64,000 nt of DNA from Vagococcus sp. CY52-2 (GTDB lineage: Bacteria; Bacillota; Bacilli; Lactobacillales; Vagococcaceae), in NCBI RefSeq assembly GCF_022655055.1, contig NZ_CP093384.1:1178001-1242000 (forward strand). Reading direction: 5' to 3'. Below are positions 6,350-16,107 of the stretch, piece after piece; position 1 is the stretch's first letter; every line of letters starts with the position of its first letter. The notes under the pieces were generated by a model. The model saw only the letters and a program-made list of their open reading frames with translations, ran no database searches and was not told where the DNA came from. Position numbers and translations under genes: made by a program.

Positions 6350-8287
6350 CTAAGCAATAAATTGAATACTACTTTCAATCGCCGATAAATTTTCACGATA
6401 AATGGTTAGCTCTTGACGATTCATTTTCCCTTTTTCAAATTCTTTCTGAATGTAATCTCGTTCTAATTGTATCGCGTAATCTAACCACTCATCCAGTGTA
6501 TCTTCACTCATATCAATGACTGTTTGATCTCTATCCTCGTATCGCGTCAAATAAAAATCGATTAGTTCAGGTGGAAATTCAGTTGTATCTAATTGATTAA
6601 GCATTCTTATCACATAATTTCGATTACTTTCTTTTAATTTAATTTTTAACTCTTTTTTTCTATCAAAACTAGTTAAGCGAGTTCCTAAGAATTTCAAATG
6701 TGTTCCTATAATATTTTTGTAAAACGAATTTTTACTATACTCAGGTTTATGAGTTAATCGAAATAGGCGTCTATCTAATACTTCTAACCGTCTAAAAACC
6801 ATTTGTAAACTGACTTCACCAGACTCAACTAATTCTAATGTATCTTTTAATTGCCAAACTAAAACCAATTCCATCAACTCTTTATTTTTTTCACTAAACT
6901 CATCATGATTCACTAATGATACAATTCTCTCGTTGTACAGTTGAATCACTTTACGAATCGCTGAAGTATTTTGTTCGGTTTGTTTACGTTTGAGCTGTTC
7001 AGTAACGCGACGTAATATTTGAACTTCTATTTCTGTATTGGTTTCAATAGATTCTTCTTTTTTATCTGCTAATAATGGCATAGCAAAATTGGCTAGAAGC
7101 AGTGTCACAATAATGACTCCTGCTGCTATACTAATCAATAGTTCACGCTCAATAAATATGTCACCCGTGCTTAATACTGTTGGTAAACTAAGGGCACTGA
7201 CTAACGTAATTGTCCCACGAACACCTGAGACTGTATAAAGTAATGATTTTTTTATATCGTGTTTTCCTTTAAATCCATCAAAGTTATTACAAACAAGAAC
7301 ACATAAAAAACGAATCCCTAATAATACAGTTGTAACGATTAAAACATAACCTAAAATGGTCCAGTTGTTAATTTGATTGGTTTTCCAAACATAATGAGCT
7401 AAATCGGGAAGTTGTGTCCCTAATAACACGAAAACCAAGCCATTTAAGCTAAAACTATAAATAGACCACGTACTTTTTGACAAAATATTAAGTTGAGCCA
7501 CTTCAGGATTTATTTTTTTGTAATTCCATGAGTAAATTAGCCCCGCACTTACGACCGCTAAAATACCATTCACACCAAGTGTCTCTGCCATTAAAAAAAC
7601 TATAAATGGTAAAAGCAGTTCAAATAAAATGTATGATACATTATTTTCAATACCAAGTGATTTCATCCAGCGTATAAACCATAAACCTAATAACCCTGAT
7701 ACCACACCAATCAAAACACCACCTAGAGAAATCAAAACGAAACTCACTTCAGCATCAACTAATGAAAATACACCTGTTAAAAGTGCAGCTGAGGCAAATT
7801 GAAATGACACAAGACCAGACGCATCATTAATCAAAGACTCCCCTTCTAGTGTATGCAACATTCTATGTGGAATTTTTACTTTTTCTGCTAAAGCACCAAC
7901 TGCTACCGCGTCTGTAGGGGCTAATGCTGCTGATAAAGCAAAACATGCTGCCCATGGAGCTAGTGGAACAAGTAAGTGGATCACATATCCTAAAATACCT
8001 ACCGTAATAAATACCAACAAAATAGATAAAGTCAATACTGCTTTTTTTTCTTTCCATAAAGCTTTTTTGTCAACCATCTGACCTTCATTAAATAATAAAG
8101 GGGCTAAAAAAACTAACATAAATAATTCCGATTCAAGTTCAAACGAATGAACAAATGATAGTAGAGCTATTCCAAATCCTAACACAACTTGTATTAGGGG
8201 GGTCGCAATATTAGGGAAAAATCGACTCATGATATTCGAAATCAATACCATTGATAACATCACTAAAATACCCTCGAATAATTGCAT
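6350..8287 (-). CDS. CPA1 family Na+/H+ antiporter
   Basis: 645 residues. The N-terminal 400 form about 12 transmembrane segments of the NhaP/NHE-like CPA1 family, including the conserved stretch SAALAPTDAVAVGAL (about residues 118-132) with the ion-binding aspartate, and GVRGTITLVSALSLP near 355. A soluble C-terminal region of about 230 residues follows, mostly helical and charged, as in Gram-positive NhaK/YjcE-like antiporters. It exchanges cytoplasmic Na+ (or K+) for protons. Monocistronic with its own promoter and terminator. Substrate preference cannot be read from sequence. Confidence 0.88.
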   Translation of the reverse strand: MQLFEGILVMLSMVLISNIMSRFFPNIATPLIQVVLGFGIALLSFVHSFELESELFMLVFLAPLLFNEGQMVDKKALWKEKKAVLTLSILLVFITVGILGYVIHLLVPLAPWAACFALSAALAPTDAVAVGALAEKVKIPHRMLHTLEGESLINDASGLVSFQFASAALLTGVFSLVDAEVSFVLISLGGVLIGVVSGLLGLWFIRWMKSLGIENNVSYILFELLLPFIVFLMAETLGVNGILAVVSAGLIYSWNYKKINPEVAQLNILSKSTWSIYSFSLNGLVFVLLGTQLPDLAHYVWKTNQINNWTILGYVLIVTTVLLGIRFLCVLVCNNFDGFKGKHDIKKSLLYTVSGVRGTITLVSALSLPTVLSTGDIFIERELLISIAAGVIIVTLLLANFAMPLLADKKEESIETNTEIEVQILRRVTEQLKRKQTEQNTSAIRKVIQLYNERIVSLVNHDEFSEKNKELMELVLVWQLKDTLELVESGEVSLQMVFRRLEVLDRRLFRLTHKPEYSKNSFYKNIIGTHLKFLGTRLTSFDRKKELKIKLKESNRNYVIRMLNQLDTTEFPPELIDFYLTRYEDRDQTVIDMSEDTLDEWLDYAIQLERDYIQKEFEKGKMNRQELTIYRENLSAIESSIQFIA

Positions 8288-8328
8288 ATAACACCTCGCT
8301 AATTTTATTCAATTTTAAACATAGTTTT

Positions 8329-8357
8329 ATAGTATGTTTATTATTTGAATATGTCAA
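8329..8357 (-). promoter_or_regulatory. Promoter of the antiporter gene
   Basis: A -35 TTGACA (8352-8357) and -10 TACTAT (8329-8334) with a 17-base spacer, about 40 bases upstream of the start codon. Confidence 0.6.
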
Positions 8358-8612
8358 TTATCTGAAAAAAATTTTAAATATTTAAGGTAATTTTTAATAG
8401 AATCATCCATTTTTATATCGTGCCTTATTAAAATATTTTTTTAAATAAACAGTCCTTTTTATAGATATAGAATGCCTATATCAGGTTAATTAAGTTGATA
8501 TCCTTTAATTTGTTACTAACTACCAATAGTTTTTATAAACACTAAAAAAACAGCAACAACAATCTGCCGATTCCATTTTTCATAGATACTAAAACAATAC
8601 AATGTCTGAAAC

Positions 8613-8660
8613 ATACAAAAAGACCTCCTCACCTTTTAAGTTTAAAAGGCAAGAAAGTCT
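8613..8660 (-). terminator. Strong terminator-like hairpin on the minus strand
   Basis: A 19-bp stem (arms 8621-8639 and 8642-8660) pairs completely only as minus-strand RNA, where four positions are G-U. Read from the plus strand these become mismatches. Five T residues follow. It lies 150 bases past the DUF59 gene and probably ends that transcript, and perhaps the fatty-acid operon. An AGGAGGT motif in its lower stem could act as a ribosome binding site for a 32-codon ORF (see findings). Confidence 0.65.
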
Positions 8661-8743
8661 AGTTGCTCAACAAGTGAGGTATCCATTCCAAATATAAAGA
8701 TCGGTGGAACGTTTTACTTATTGTCTGTATTTATATAAATTTA

Positions 8744-8795
8744 CTGTTTAAACCCTGTTAAACCCTGTTAAACCCTGTTAAACCCTGTCAAATCC
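8744..8795. repeat. 10-bp tandem repeat, about 4.5 copies
   Basis: The unit AACCCTGTTA is repeated perfectly at 8751-8780 and with one change at 8781-8790, with partial copies on both sides. It sits between the DUF59 gene stop and the minus-strand terminator, within the 522-base gap. That gap otherwise holds the antiporter promoter and AT-rich DNA. Confidence 0.9.
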
Positions 8796-8809
8796 TTGCT
8801 ATATCAGTC

Positions 8810-9145
8810 TTATCTTATTCCCAAAGAAATTCTAGCATATCTGCTCATACGATCAGTCGTCCACGCCGGATACCAAACTAGTTTCACTTCTAATTTTTTA
8901 ATTTCATCTATATCACTTAACGCTTCGTGAATTTGTTCCGTAATAACATCCGCCAGTGGACACCCCATAGTAGTTAAAGTCATTTTAATCTCACAATAAC
9001 CGTCTTCTTCCAAATTTACTTCATAAAGTAATCCTAAATTAACAATATCTATCCCAAGCTCTGGGTCAATAACTGTCTCAAGAGCAGCAATAATATCTTC
9101 TTGTATCGCACTTAATTCTTCATCTGTCCATTTTGACTCACTCAT
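8810..9145 (-). CDS. DUF59/MIP18 family Fe-S cluster assembly protein (SufT/PaaD-like)
   Basis: 111 residues of the DUF59 family. It has the signature E-T-V-I-D-P-E-L-G-I-D-I-V-N-L-G-L near the N-terminus and TTMGCPL with the conserved cysteine in the middle. The C-terminal WYPAWTTDRMS matches the usual W-x-P-x-W. Members such as SufT and YitW help mature Fe-S proteins. The start at 9145 is preferred over an ATG ten codons upstream because a GGGGG ribosome binding site precedes it. It lies 84 bases after accA with its own promoter. Confidence 0.88.
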   Translation of the reverse strand: MSESKWTDEELSAIQEDIIAALETVIDPELGIDIVNLGLLYEVNLEEDGYCEIKMTLTTMGCPLADVITEQIHEALSDIDEIKKLEVKLVWYPAWTTDRMSRYARISLGIR

Positions 9146-9179
9146 CTTCGTCTTACCCCCTAAATATAAACTCACTTTT

Positions 9180-9208
9180 ATATTAACCGAGAAACGAATG
9201 TTTGTAAA
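9180..9208 (-). promoter_or_regulatory. Promoter of the DUF59 gene
   Basis: A -35 TTTACA (9203-9208) and -10 TAATAT (9180-9185) with a 17-base spacer, in the gap between accA and the DUF59 gene. Confidence 0.55.
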
Positions 9209-9229
9209 TGACTTAGATTAATGCCTTTA

Positions 9230-10018
9230 TTAAAATTTTCTAAATCGTTCATAACGTTGATCTTGTAGCTCTGAAGTGGAACATGTTTTATAATAATCAA
9301 GTTGCTTTAAGATTTTTTGCTTCAATTGTCCTATTAGTTGAGACTTCGACAACTCACCGATGTCATCTGTTTCTCTTATTATTTTATCAATCACTCCTAA
9401 TTTCTTTAAATCAGGAGCAGTTAATTTCATTATTTCAGCAGCTTCTGAAGCGCGACTGCTATCTTTCCAAAGGATTGACGCAAATCCTTCAGGTGATAAA
9501 ATCGAATAAATGCTATTTTCCAACATCCATACATCATTTGCTACAGCTAATGCTAATGCACCACCACTACCTCCTTCGCCTGTTAAAATTGACAGGATAG
9601 GCACTTTGAGTTGACTCATTTCATATAAATTTTTGGCAATAGCTTCTCCTTCACCTCTTTCTTCTGCTTCAATTCCACAAAAAGCTCCAGGTGTATTGAC
9701 TAATGTAATAATAGGACGCTTAAATTTTTCTGCTTGTTTCATTAATCTAAGTGCTTTTCGATACCCTTCAGGTGTTGGTGAGCCAAATTTTGTTTGGACA
9801 TTTTCCTCTAATGTTTGACCTTTTTGGATTCCGATAACTGTCACAGGTATTTTTTCAATGAGTCCTATACCACCTATAATCGCTTTATCATCGCCATAGT
9901 ATCGATCTCCGTGACATTCGATAAATCCATCAACTAATCCACCAATTAACTCTCTTGTCGTTATTCTCTGGTTGTCTCGTGCTAATTGAACAATGTCATT
10001 AGCTGTTTTTTTAGTCAC
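9230..10018 (-). CDS. accA: Acetyl-CoA carboxylase carboxyltransferase alpha subunit
   Basis: About 262 residues. With AccD it forms the carboxyltransferase that moves CO2 from carboxybiotin to acetyl-CoA, giving malonyl-CoA. The [17 protein letters not shown]-like segment, [22 protein letters not shown] and [12 protein letters not shown] oxyanion-hole motifs are present. A GTG at 10018, with an AGGTGGTGA site at correct distance, is the likely start. Another GTG lies four codons upstream. It overlaps the end of accD, implying coupled translation and matched subunit amounts. Last acetyl-CoA carboxylase gene of the operon. Confidence 0.93.
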   Translation of the reverse strand: MTKKTANDIVQLARDNQRITTRELIGGLVDGFIECHGDRYYGDDKAIIGGIGLIEKIPVTVIGIQKGQTLEENVQTKFGSPTPEGYRKALRLMKQAEKFKRPIITLVNTPGAFCGIEAEERGEGEAIAKNLYEMSQLKVPILSILTGEGGSGGALALAVANDVWMLENSIYSILSPEGFASILWKDSSRASEAAEIMKLTAPDLKKLGVIDKIIRETDDIGELSKSQLIGQLKQKILKQLDYYKTCSTSELQDQRYERFRKF

Positions 10019-10877
10019 ACACTTCACCACCTTGATGCAAATGTAATAGCTGCGATAAAACAGATTTTATATGTTGTCGTTTCACAATTTTATCGACAAA
10101 ACCATGTTCTAATAAAAATTCAGCTCGTTGAAAATCATCTGGTAACGTCTGACGAATGGTTTGCTCAATGACACGTCGTCCGGCAAAGCCAATCAATGCT
10201 TGCGGCTCTGCTAAAATAATATCTCCTTGCATAGCAAAACTTGCTGTCACACCACCTGTTGTGGGATCTGTGAGAACTGTCATATAAAGTAATCCTTCTT
10301 CACTATGCCGTTTGACAGCACCAGATATTTTAGCCATCTGCATGAGAGAAATGATTCCTTCTTGCATGCGTGCACCACCAGACGCTGTAAAGATGATAAC
10401 GGGTTGTTTATCTTTTGTTGCTTTTTCAAATAAGCGAGTGATTTTTTCTCCAACAATATGGCTCATGCTCCCCATTATAAATCGACTATCCATGACACCA
10501 ATCATCACTTTTTGTTGATTAATTTGTCCTATTCCTGTCACAACAGCTTCATCTAATCCGGTTTTTTCTTTCGCTTGCTTTAGCTTTTCTTCATAACCAG
10601 GAAAGTCAATCTGATTTTTAAAAGGTAAATTTGTATCCATCTCTTCAAATGTTCCCTCATCTAAAATCATATTTAATCGACTATAAACATCTAATCTAAA
10701 GCAATAGCCACAATGATGACATGTTCGTTCTTGACCTAATTCTTTTTGATGAAGTGCTTTGGCGCAACTTGGGCATTTTTCCCATATACCATCAGGGACA
10801 TGAGGTTTGTCACTCGATTTAGTTTCTTTTTTTACAGGAGTGATTCGTATATAATCTCTTTTTTTAAATAATCCCAT
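10011..10877 (-). CDS. accD: Acetyl-CoA carboxylase carboxyltransferase beta subunit
   Basis: 288 residues. The N-terminal zinc ribbon is visible as C35-x-x-C38 and C53-x-x-C56. The crotonase-like carboxyltransferase domain follows, with [12 protein letters not shown] and [12 protein letters not shown] motifs. It partners AccA. The gene lies 20 bases after accC and overlaps accA. Standard length for the family. Confidence 0.95.
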   Translation of the reverse strand: MGLFKKRDYIRITPVKKETKSSDKPHVPDGIWEKCPSCAKALHQKELGQERTCHHCGYCFRLDVYSRLNMILDEGTFEEMDTNLPFKNQIDFPGYEEKLKQAKEKTGLDEAVVTGIGQINQQKVMIGVMDSRFIMGSMSHIVGEKITRLFEKATKDKQPVIIFTASGGARMQEGIISLMQMAKISGAVKRHSEEGLLYMTVLTDPTTGGVTASFAMQGDIILAEPQALIGFAGRRVIEQTIRQTLPDDFQRAEFLLEHGFVDKIVKRQHIKSVLSQLLHLHQGGEVCD

Positions 10878-10897
10878 ACTTATCCTCCTTTTGCATG

Positions 10898-12259
10898 TTA
10901 CTCACTAGACCAATTTGGCAAAAAAGTCGTTTGTAAAAATGAGGTATCATACTCGCCTTTTACAACAGACGGATGGGTCAATAAATCAATTTGAAACAGC
11001 TGATTTGTTGTCACACCTTCTACCACCAATTCTAATAAAGCTCGATTCATTTTGAGTATGGCTTCCTCACGAGTCTTTCCATGTACAATAATTTTCGCAA
11101 TCATAGAGTCGTAAAATGGTGGAATTGTATAACCTTGATACATCGCACTGTCCACTCTTAAACCTAAACATCCAGAAGGTAAAAATAACGTTGAAACAGT
11201 ACCAGGCGATGGCGCAAAATTAAATGCTGGATTTTCCGCATTTAGGCGACACTCAATGGCATGACCTGTCAACTGAATATCTTTCTGTTTTAGTAGTAAA
11301 GGTTGATTCGCTGCAATTTTTAATTGCCATTTAACAATATCTACTCCTGTAATCATTTCTGTCACAGGGTGTTCTACTTGAATTCGTGTGTTCATTTCCA
11401 TAAAATAAAACTCATTGTATTCGTCTACTAAAAATTCAATCGTTCCAGCATTTTGATAGTTCACAGCTTTCGCCGCTTTTATCGCTGTTTCACCAATTGC
11501 TTGTCTCAATTGATCTGTTAAGGAATGGGCAGGGGCTTCTTCTAAGACTTTTTGATTATTTCTTTGAAGCGAACAATCTCGCTCTCCTAAATGAATCACA
11601 TGTCCGAAATGATCACCCAATATTTGAACCTCAATGTGTTTTGCTGGATAAATAATTTTTTCAATATACATGTCGCCATTACCAAAAGCTGCTAGGGCTT
11701 CTTTTTGGGCAGATGAAAAATGAGTCGCTAACTCCTCTTCACTCATCACTTTACGAATCCCTTTTCCACCACCGCCTGCTGCGGCTTTTAGCATCAGAGG
11801 GTAACCAATTTTTTTGGCGATTTTTTTTGCTTCCTCTATTGAGTCTATCACACCATTACTACCGGGTATGACAGGGACTTGTGCTTCAATCATCAGTCTT
11901 CTTGCGTTCACTTTATTTCCCATCTCATCAATTGTCTTCGCCTTTGGACCGATAAAAGTAATTTGACATTCTTCGCACATCTCTGCAAATAGGCTATTCT
12001 CTGCCAAAAAACCAAATCCAGGATGAATGGCTTGAGCACCTGTTATAACGGCAGCACTTAAAATATTATGCATATTAAGATAAGAATCTGTTGCTTTAGC
12101 TGGACCAATGCAAATGGCTTCATCAGCCAACGCCACATGAAGAGCCTCTTTATCCACTTCAGAATAAATAGCAACTGTTTTTATTTCAAGTTCTTGACAA
12201 GCACGAATAATACGAACGGCAATTTCTCCACGGTTTGCTATTAGTACTTTTTCAAACAT
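10898..12259 (-). CDS. accC: Biotin carboxylase subunit of acetyl-CoA carboxylase
   Basis: 453 residues of the ATP-grasp fold. The N-terminal [20 protein letters not shown], the glycine-rich ATP loop [12 protein letters not shown] (about 160-171), the [18 protein letters not shown] segment and [14 protein letters not shown] are all present. It carboxylates the biotin on AccB using ATP and bicarbonate. It starts 3 bases after fabZ with a TAGGAG site. Confidence 0.96.
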   Translation of the reverse strand: MFEKVLIANRGEIAVRIIRACQELEIKTVAIYSEVDKEALHVALADEAICIGPAKATDSYLNMHNILSAAVITGAQAIHPGFGFLAENSLFAEMCEECQITFIGPKAKTIDEMGNKVNARRLMIEAQVPVIPGSNGVIDSIEEAKKIAKKIGYPLMLKAAAGGGGKGIRKVMSEEELATHFSSAQKEALAAFGNGDMYIEKIIYPAKHIEVQILGDHFGHVIHLGERDCSLQRNNQKVLEEAPAHSLTDQLRQAIGETAIKAAKAVNYQNAGTIEFLVDEYNEFYFMEMNTRIQVEHPVTEMITGVDIVKWQLKIAANQPLLLKQKDIQLTGHAIECRLNAENPAFNFAPSPGTVSTLFLPSGCLGLRVDSAMYQGYTIPPFYDSMIAKIIVHGKTREEAILKMNRALLELVVEGVTTNQLFQIDLLTHPSVVKGEYDTSFLQTTFLPNWSSE

Positions 12260-12262
12260 GGT

Positions 12263-12691
12263 TTAAGCTCCTATAATAAAGGTCATCAATGCTTGACACA
12301 CCACTTTATCTTCCACTTTTGCCGTTGCTTTTCCTATGCCAATGTTCCCTTTTTGCTTAATGATTTCCATTTCCATGATTAATACATCACCTGGTACAAC
12401 TTTTTGACGGAATTTTACTTTGTCTATTCCTCCTAAATACCCAGTTTTCCCTTGAAATTCTTCACTTTTTAATAAAGGAATGGATCCAGTTTGTGCTAGT
12501 GCTTCTAAAATCAATACGCCAGGCATTACTGGCTCACCAGGAAAATGTCCAGGGAAAAAATGTTCATTGTAGGTCACATTTTTTACTGCTTTGACGTATT
12601 TTCCAGGTTCTAGTTCTAATACTCTATCAACCATCATGATTGGGTAACGATTTGGAATAATTTCCATAATTTCTTGTACATTTAATTGCAT
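12263..12691 (-). CDS. fabZ: 3-hydroxyacyl-ACP dehydratase FabZ
   Basis: 142 residues of the hot-dog fold, with catalytic H49 in HFFPGHFPGEPVMPG and catalytic E63 in LILEALAQ. It dehydrates 3-hydroxyacyl-ACP to trans-2-enoyl-ACP in elongation. An AGGAGG site precedes the ATG. In enterococci a second homologue elsewhere (FabN) adds the isomerase step for unsaturated acids. This operon copy is the ordinary dehydratase by position, though specificity cannot be proved from sequence. Confidence 0.93.
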   Translation of the reverse strand: MQLNVQEIMEIIPNRYPIMMVDRVLELEPGKYVKAVKNVTYNEHFFPGHFPGEPVMPGVLILEALAQTGSIPLLKSEEFQGKTGYLGGIDKVKFRQKVVPGDVLIMEMEIIKQKGNIGIGKATAKVEDKVVCQALMTFIIGA

Positions 12692-12703
12692 GTGTTCTTC
12701 CTC

Positions 12704-13174
12704 CTAAGAAATTCTAAATAATGGTTGACCAAATTCAACAATTTGCTCATTCTCCACAAATATTTCTGATATAGTTCCTGATGTATCACTCACGACATCA
12801 TTCATAATCTTCATGGCTTCAATAATACATAGCGTGTCGCCAACAGATACACTGTCTCCGACTGATACAAAAGATGGTTTTCCAGGTTCACTTGACGTGT
12901 AAATGACTCCAACAATTGGCGAGGTGATAATTTTTCCATCTAATGGTTCACTTACTTTATCAATTTGGGGTTCGTTAGCTGAGACTGATTTTGTTTCTTC
13001 CATGATATGGCTGACGTCTGCTTTTGATACTTTGGGTAATGTTTGAGGTTCGTTAGGATGATTGATTTCATTTTTACTCAAATAGAGAGATAATCCTTCT
13101 ATAGTGACATTCATTTCACGAATGCCACTCTGTTCAAATTGACTCACTAATTCTTTAACCGATTCAATACTCAC
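12704..13174 (-). CDS. accB: Biotin carboxyl carrier protein of acetyl-CoA carboxylase
   Basis: 156 residues. An N-terminal helical segment and a variable linker are followed by a C-terminal biotinyl domain with the biotin lysine in EAMKIMND. The start is placed at the GTG at 13174 (protein MSIESVKELV), because a GAGGTGAG ribosome binding site sits just before it and family members begin in this way. A GTG three codons upstream would overlap fabF but lacks a site. One base separates it from the fabF stop. Confidence 0.93.
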   Translation of the reverse strand: MSIESVKELVSQFEQSGIREMNVTIEGLSLYLSKNEINHPNEPQTLPKVSKADVSHIMEETKSVSANEPQIDKVSEPLDGKIITSPIVGVIYTSSEPGKPSFVSVGDSVSVGDTLCIIEAMKIMNDVVSDTSGTISEIFVENEQIVEFGQPLFRIS

Positions 13175-13175
13175 G

Positions 13176-14414
13176 TTACTCACCTCGCCATTTTTTCATC
13201 GCGATAACAGCATTATGCCCACCAAAACCTAGTGAGTTACTTAATGTGTAATTAACAGGTATGTTTCGTTTTTCGTTTGGTACATAGTCTAAATCACACG
13301 CTTCATCTGCTTCTTGTAATCCAATAGTTGGTGGGATAGTGTCACTCATTAACGCACCTAAGCAAGCTAACGCTTCAACCGCTCCAGCTGCACCTAATAA
13401 ATGTCCCACCATACTTTTTGTACTTGATACAGGTGTGGTATAAGCAGATTCTTTCATAGCATATTTTATCGCCATGGTTTCTGCTCCGTCATTTGTTGGT
13501 GTACTTGTTCCATGAGCGTTGATGTAACTCACGTCTTCTGGTGTAATACCTGCCTCTTCCATAGCTAACATCATGCATTTCCCAGCTCCAGACCCATCAC
13601 TACTTGGACTGGTGATATGATTGGCATCACAATTTGATCCATACCCAACTATTTCACCGTATATTTTAGCGCCTCGTTTTTTCGCATGGTCTAATTCTTC
13701 CAATACTAAAACAGCACTGCCTTCTCCCATGACAAATCCATTTCTTTCTTTATCAAATGGAATTGATGCTCTTTCTGGGTTATCTGAGTTTGATAAAGCA
13801 GTCAATGCCGCAAAACCAGAGATACCTATCTCACAAATGGTTGCCTCTGCTCCTCCAGCTAAAATAACATCAGAATAACCATGTTTGATATTTCTAAATG
13901 CCTCACCAATCGCATTTGTTGAAGAAGCACACGCTGTGACGATTGACGTACAAATACCCTTTGCTCCCACTTTTATGGCAATATTTCCTGCTGCCATATT
14001 GCTAATTGCCATCGGAACAAATAATGGTGCCACTCGCTTTGGTCCTTTTGTATGCATTCGAATGACTTGATCTTCGATCGTTTTCATCCCACCAATTCCT
14101 GAGCTGACGATGACACCAAATCGATCTGCATTAATCTTATCAACATCAATCTTACTATCAGCAACTGCTTGCTTAGCTGCTGAAATACCATAAACAGAAA
14201 ACATATCCATTCTCTTTGTTTCTTTTTTTTCCATATAAAGAGTTGGATCAAACTCTTTTACTTCGGCTGCAACATGAATACCTGTTTCTGAAGCATCAAA
14301 TTTCGTAATAGGCGCTATCCCATTTTTTCCGGCTTGACAATTTGTCAAAAATTCTTGTGCGGTGTTTCCAATCGGTGTCACAGCACCAATTCCTGTCACG
14401 ACTACTCGTTTCAT
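13176..14414 (-). CDS. fabF: 3-oxoacyl-ACP synthase II
   Basis: 412-residue thiolase-fold condensing enzyme with the Cys-His-His triad: C162 in TACASSTNA, H in NAHGTSTPTND and H in STKSMVGHLLGAAG. It elongates acyl-ACP with malonyl-ACP. The ATG at 14414 follows a TAGGAGG site. An in-frame start six codons upstream would overlap fabG and is disfavoured. Confidence 0.96.
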   Translation of the reverse strand: MKRVVVTGIGAVTPIGNTAQEFLTNCQAGKNGIAPITKFDASETGIHVAAEVKEFDPTLYMEKKETKRMDMFSVYGISAAKQAVADSKIDVDKINADRFGVIVSSGIGGMKTIEDQVIRMHTKGPKRVAPLFVPMAISNMAAGNIAIKVGAKGICTSIVTACASSTNAIGEAFRNIKHGYSDVILAGGAEATICEIGISGFAALTALSNSDNPERASIPFDKERNGFVMGEGSAVLVLEELDHAKKRGAKIYGEIVGYGSNCDANHITSPSSDGSGAGKCMMLAMEEAGITPEDVSYINAHGTSTPTNDGAETMAIKYAMKESAYTTPVSSTKSMVGHLLGAAGAVEALACLGALMSDTIPPTIGLQEADEACDLDYVPNEKRNIPVNYTLSNSLGFGGHNAVIAMKKWRGE

Positions 14415-14424
14415 GAGATTCCTC

Positions 14425-15159
14425 CTAACCATTCATTACCATACCGCCATCAACATTAATCACTTGACCAGTGATGTATGATTGGCTTGCTAAAAATAGA
14501 GCGGTGTCTGCAATATCATCTGTTTTACCTAATCTTTTTAATGGAATATGAGATAACGTTGTTTCTTTTATTTTGTCAGACAAGCTATCTGTCATATCTG
14601 TTTCGATAAAACCTGGAGCAATGGCATTACACGTGATACCACGAGCTGACAATTCTTTGGCTGTTGATTTTGTTAACCCAATAATGCCTGCTTTACTCGC
14701 TGCATAATTTGCTTGTCCAGCGTTACCTATTTCCCCAATGACACTCGACATATTAATAATGGTTCCGAAACGTTGCTTTAACATTAATTTTGACACATGA
14801 TGAATCGTATTGAATGTTCCTTTTAAGTTAACAGAAATCACTTCATCAAACATCTCTTCTGTCATTCTCATTAATAAAGTGTCTCTTGTTATTCCGGCAT
14901 TATTAATTAAAACATCCACACGTCCAAACCGACTATGTGCCTCATCAATTAATTTTTTAGCCTCGTCAAATTCTTGTACATCTCCAATCACAACATGTGT
15001 TTCCACTTGATAAGATTCGATTTTTCCAATCAGCTCTTGAGGTATTTCTTTTCTTGCATTTAATACAATATTGGCACCTTCTTTTGCAAAACGAATCGCT
15101 AGTTGCCTTCCGATCCCTCGTGAACTTCCTGTAATCACAACTGTTTTTCCTTTAAACAT
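14425..15159 (-). CDS. fabG: 3-oxoacyl-ACP reductase
   Basis: 244-residue short-chain dehydrogenase. The NADPH loop GSSRGIG is at 11-17, NNAG at 86-89, and the catalytic Ser (138/139), Y152 and K156 are in order, with C-terminal NVDGGM. It reduces 3-oxoacyl-ACP to the hydroxyacyl form. The start codon abuts the fabD stop, so the two are probably translationally linked. Confidence 0.96.
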   Translation of the reverse strand: MFKGKTVVITGSSRGIGRQLAIRFAKEGANIVLNARKEIPQELIGKIESYQVETHVVIGDVQEFDEAKKLIDEAHSRFGRVDVLINNAGITRDTLLMRMTEEMFDEVISVNLKGTFNTIHHVSKLMLKQRFGTIINMSSVIGEIGNAGQANYAASKAGIIGLTKSTAKELSARGITCNAIAPGFIETDMTDSLSDKIKETTLSHIPLKRLGKTDDIADTALFLASQSYITGQVINVDGGMVMNG

Positions 15160-16104
15160 CTAGTACCCCCATTTCATCAACTTTTTACCTAGTTGATTCA
15201 GTGTTTTTATATTTTCAACATTTTGTACGTTTATCGTACTCTCACTTGCTCGAATAAAATGACTAAGTGTTTTACCTGGTCCTAACTCGATTAAGTTTTC
15301 AACTGATTCTTGTTTAAATGTATGAGCGGTTTCTTCCCAATAAACAGGTGTCATCATTTGTTGTTTCAAGTTTTCTTTGATATCAATTGTATTAGATAAT
15401 ACCTTTCCTGTGACATTTGTGATTAAAGGAATACTAGAAGCGGAAAAATTGATCCGTTGCAACGTTTCAAAAAATATCTCTGCTGCCTGTGCCATTAATG
15501 GAGTGTGAAACGGACCACTCACATTAAGACGAACAACCTTTTTAGCGCCAGATTCACTTAATTGCTTTTCTGCCTCTGTTACAGCTAACGTATCTCCTGC
15601 AATCACAATCTGTTGTGGCATATTATAATTCACAGGTAACACTATGTGGTTTAATTGCGTAATCGACTGACAAATCGTTTCAACTGTTTCTCTATCTAAT
15701 CCAATCACTGCACTCATGGCTCCTTGACCTTCTTTTACAGCTGATGCCATCAAATCACCTCGTTTGAAAACTAACGCCACCGCATCAGAAAAAGAAAGTG
15801 AATGATTTTCTACCAAAGCACTATACTCACCTAAACTAAGACCTGCTACCATAGAAGCTACTATGCCAAATTCTTGTTTAACAACAGCTGACGTGGCACA
15901 ACTCATCGTTACAATGGCTGGTTGTGTATATTTTGTCATATGTAGCTGATTGTTTTCTTCAAACAATAACTGAGCCATATCAAAGGATAAGACATCACTA
16001 GCACACTCAACATGCTCCTTAAATATCGGAAATTCATCATATAATTCTTTTCCCATACCAATATATTGACTACCTTGACCGCTAAACATAAATCCGATTG
16101 TCAT
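15160..16104 (-). CDS. fabD: Malonyl-CoA:ACP transacylase
   Basis: 314 residues with the FSGQGSQYIGMG start motif, nucleophile S90 in GLSLGEYSAL, and GPFHTPLM carrying the catalytic histidine. It loads malonyl groups on ACP for every elongation round. It starts 3 bases after fabK. Confidence 0.95.
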   Translation of the reverse strand: MTIGFMFSGQGSQYIGMGKELYDEFPIFKEHVECASDVLSFDMAQLLFEENNQLHMTKYTQPAIVTMSCATSAVVKQEFGIVASMVAGLSLGEYSALVENHSLSFSDAVALVFKRGDLMASAVKEGQGAMSAVIGLDRETVETICQSITQLNHIVLPVNYNMPQQIVIAGDTLAVTEAEKQLSESGAKKVVRLNVSGPFHTPLMAQAAEIFFETLQRINFSASSIPLITNVTGKVLSNTIDIKENLKQQMMTPVYWEETAHTFKQESVENLIELGPGKTLSHFIRASESTINVQNVENIKTLNQLGKKLMKWGY

Positions 16105-16107
16105 AAA

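Noticed and set aside
8606-8696. Plus-strand short ORF starting MSETYKKTSS across the terminator
   Set aside because: No ribosome binding site, and it runs through a hairpin whose G-U pattern shows that the minus strand is the transcribed one.
8744-8795. CRISPR-like array
   Set aside because: Units of 10 bases without spacers and no cas genes in the window. A simple tandem repeat.
13621-13878. Plus-strand ORF inside fabF
   Set aside because: Shadow of a conserved gene, no ribosome binding site and no family match.
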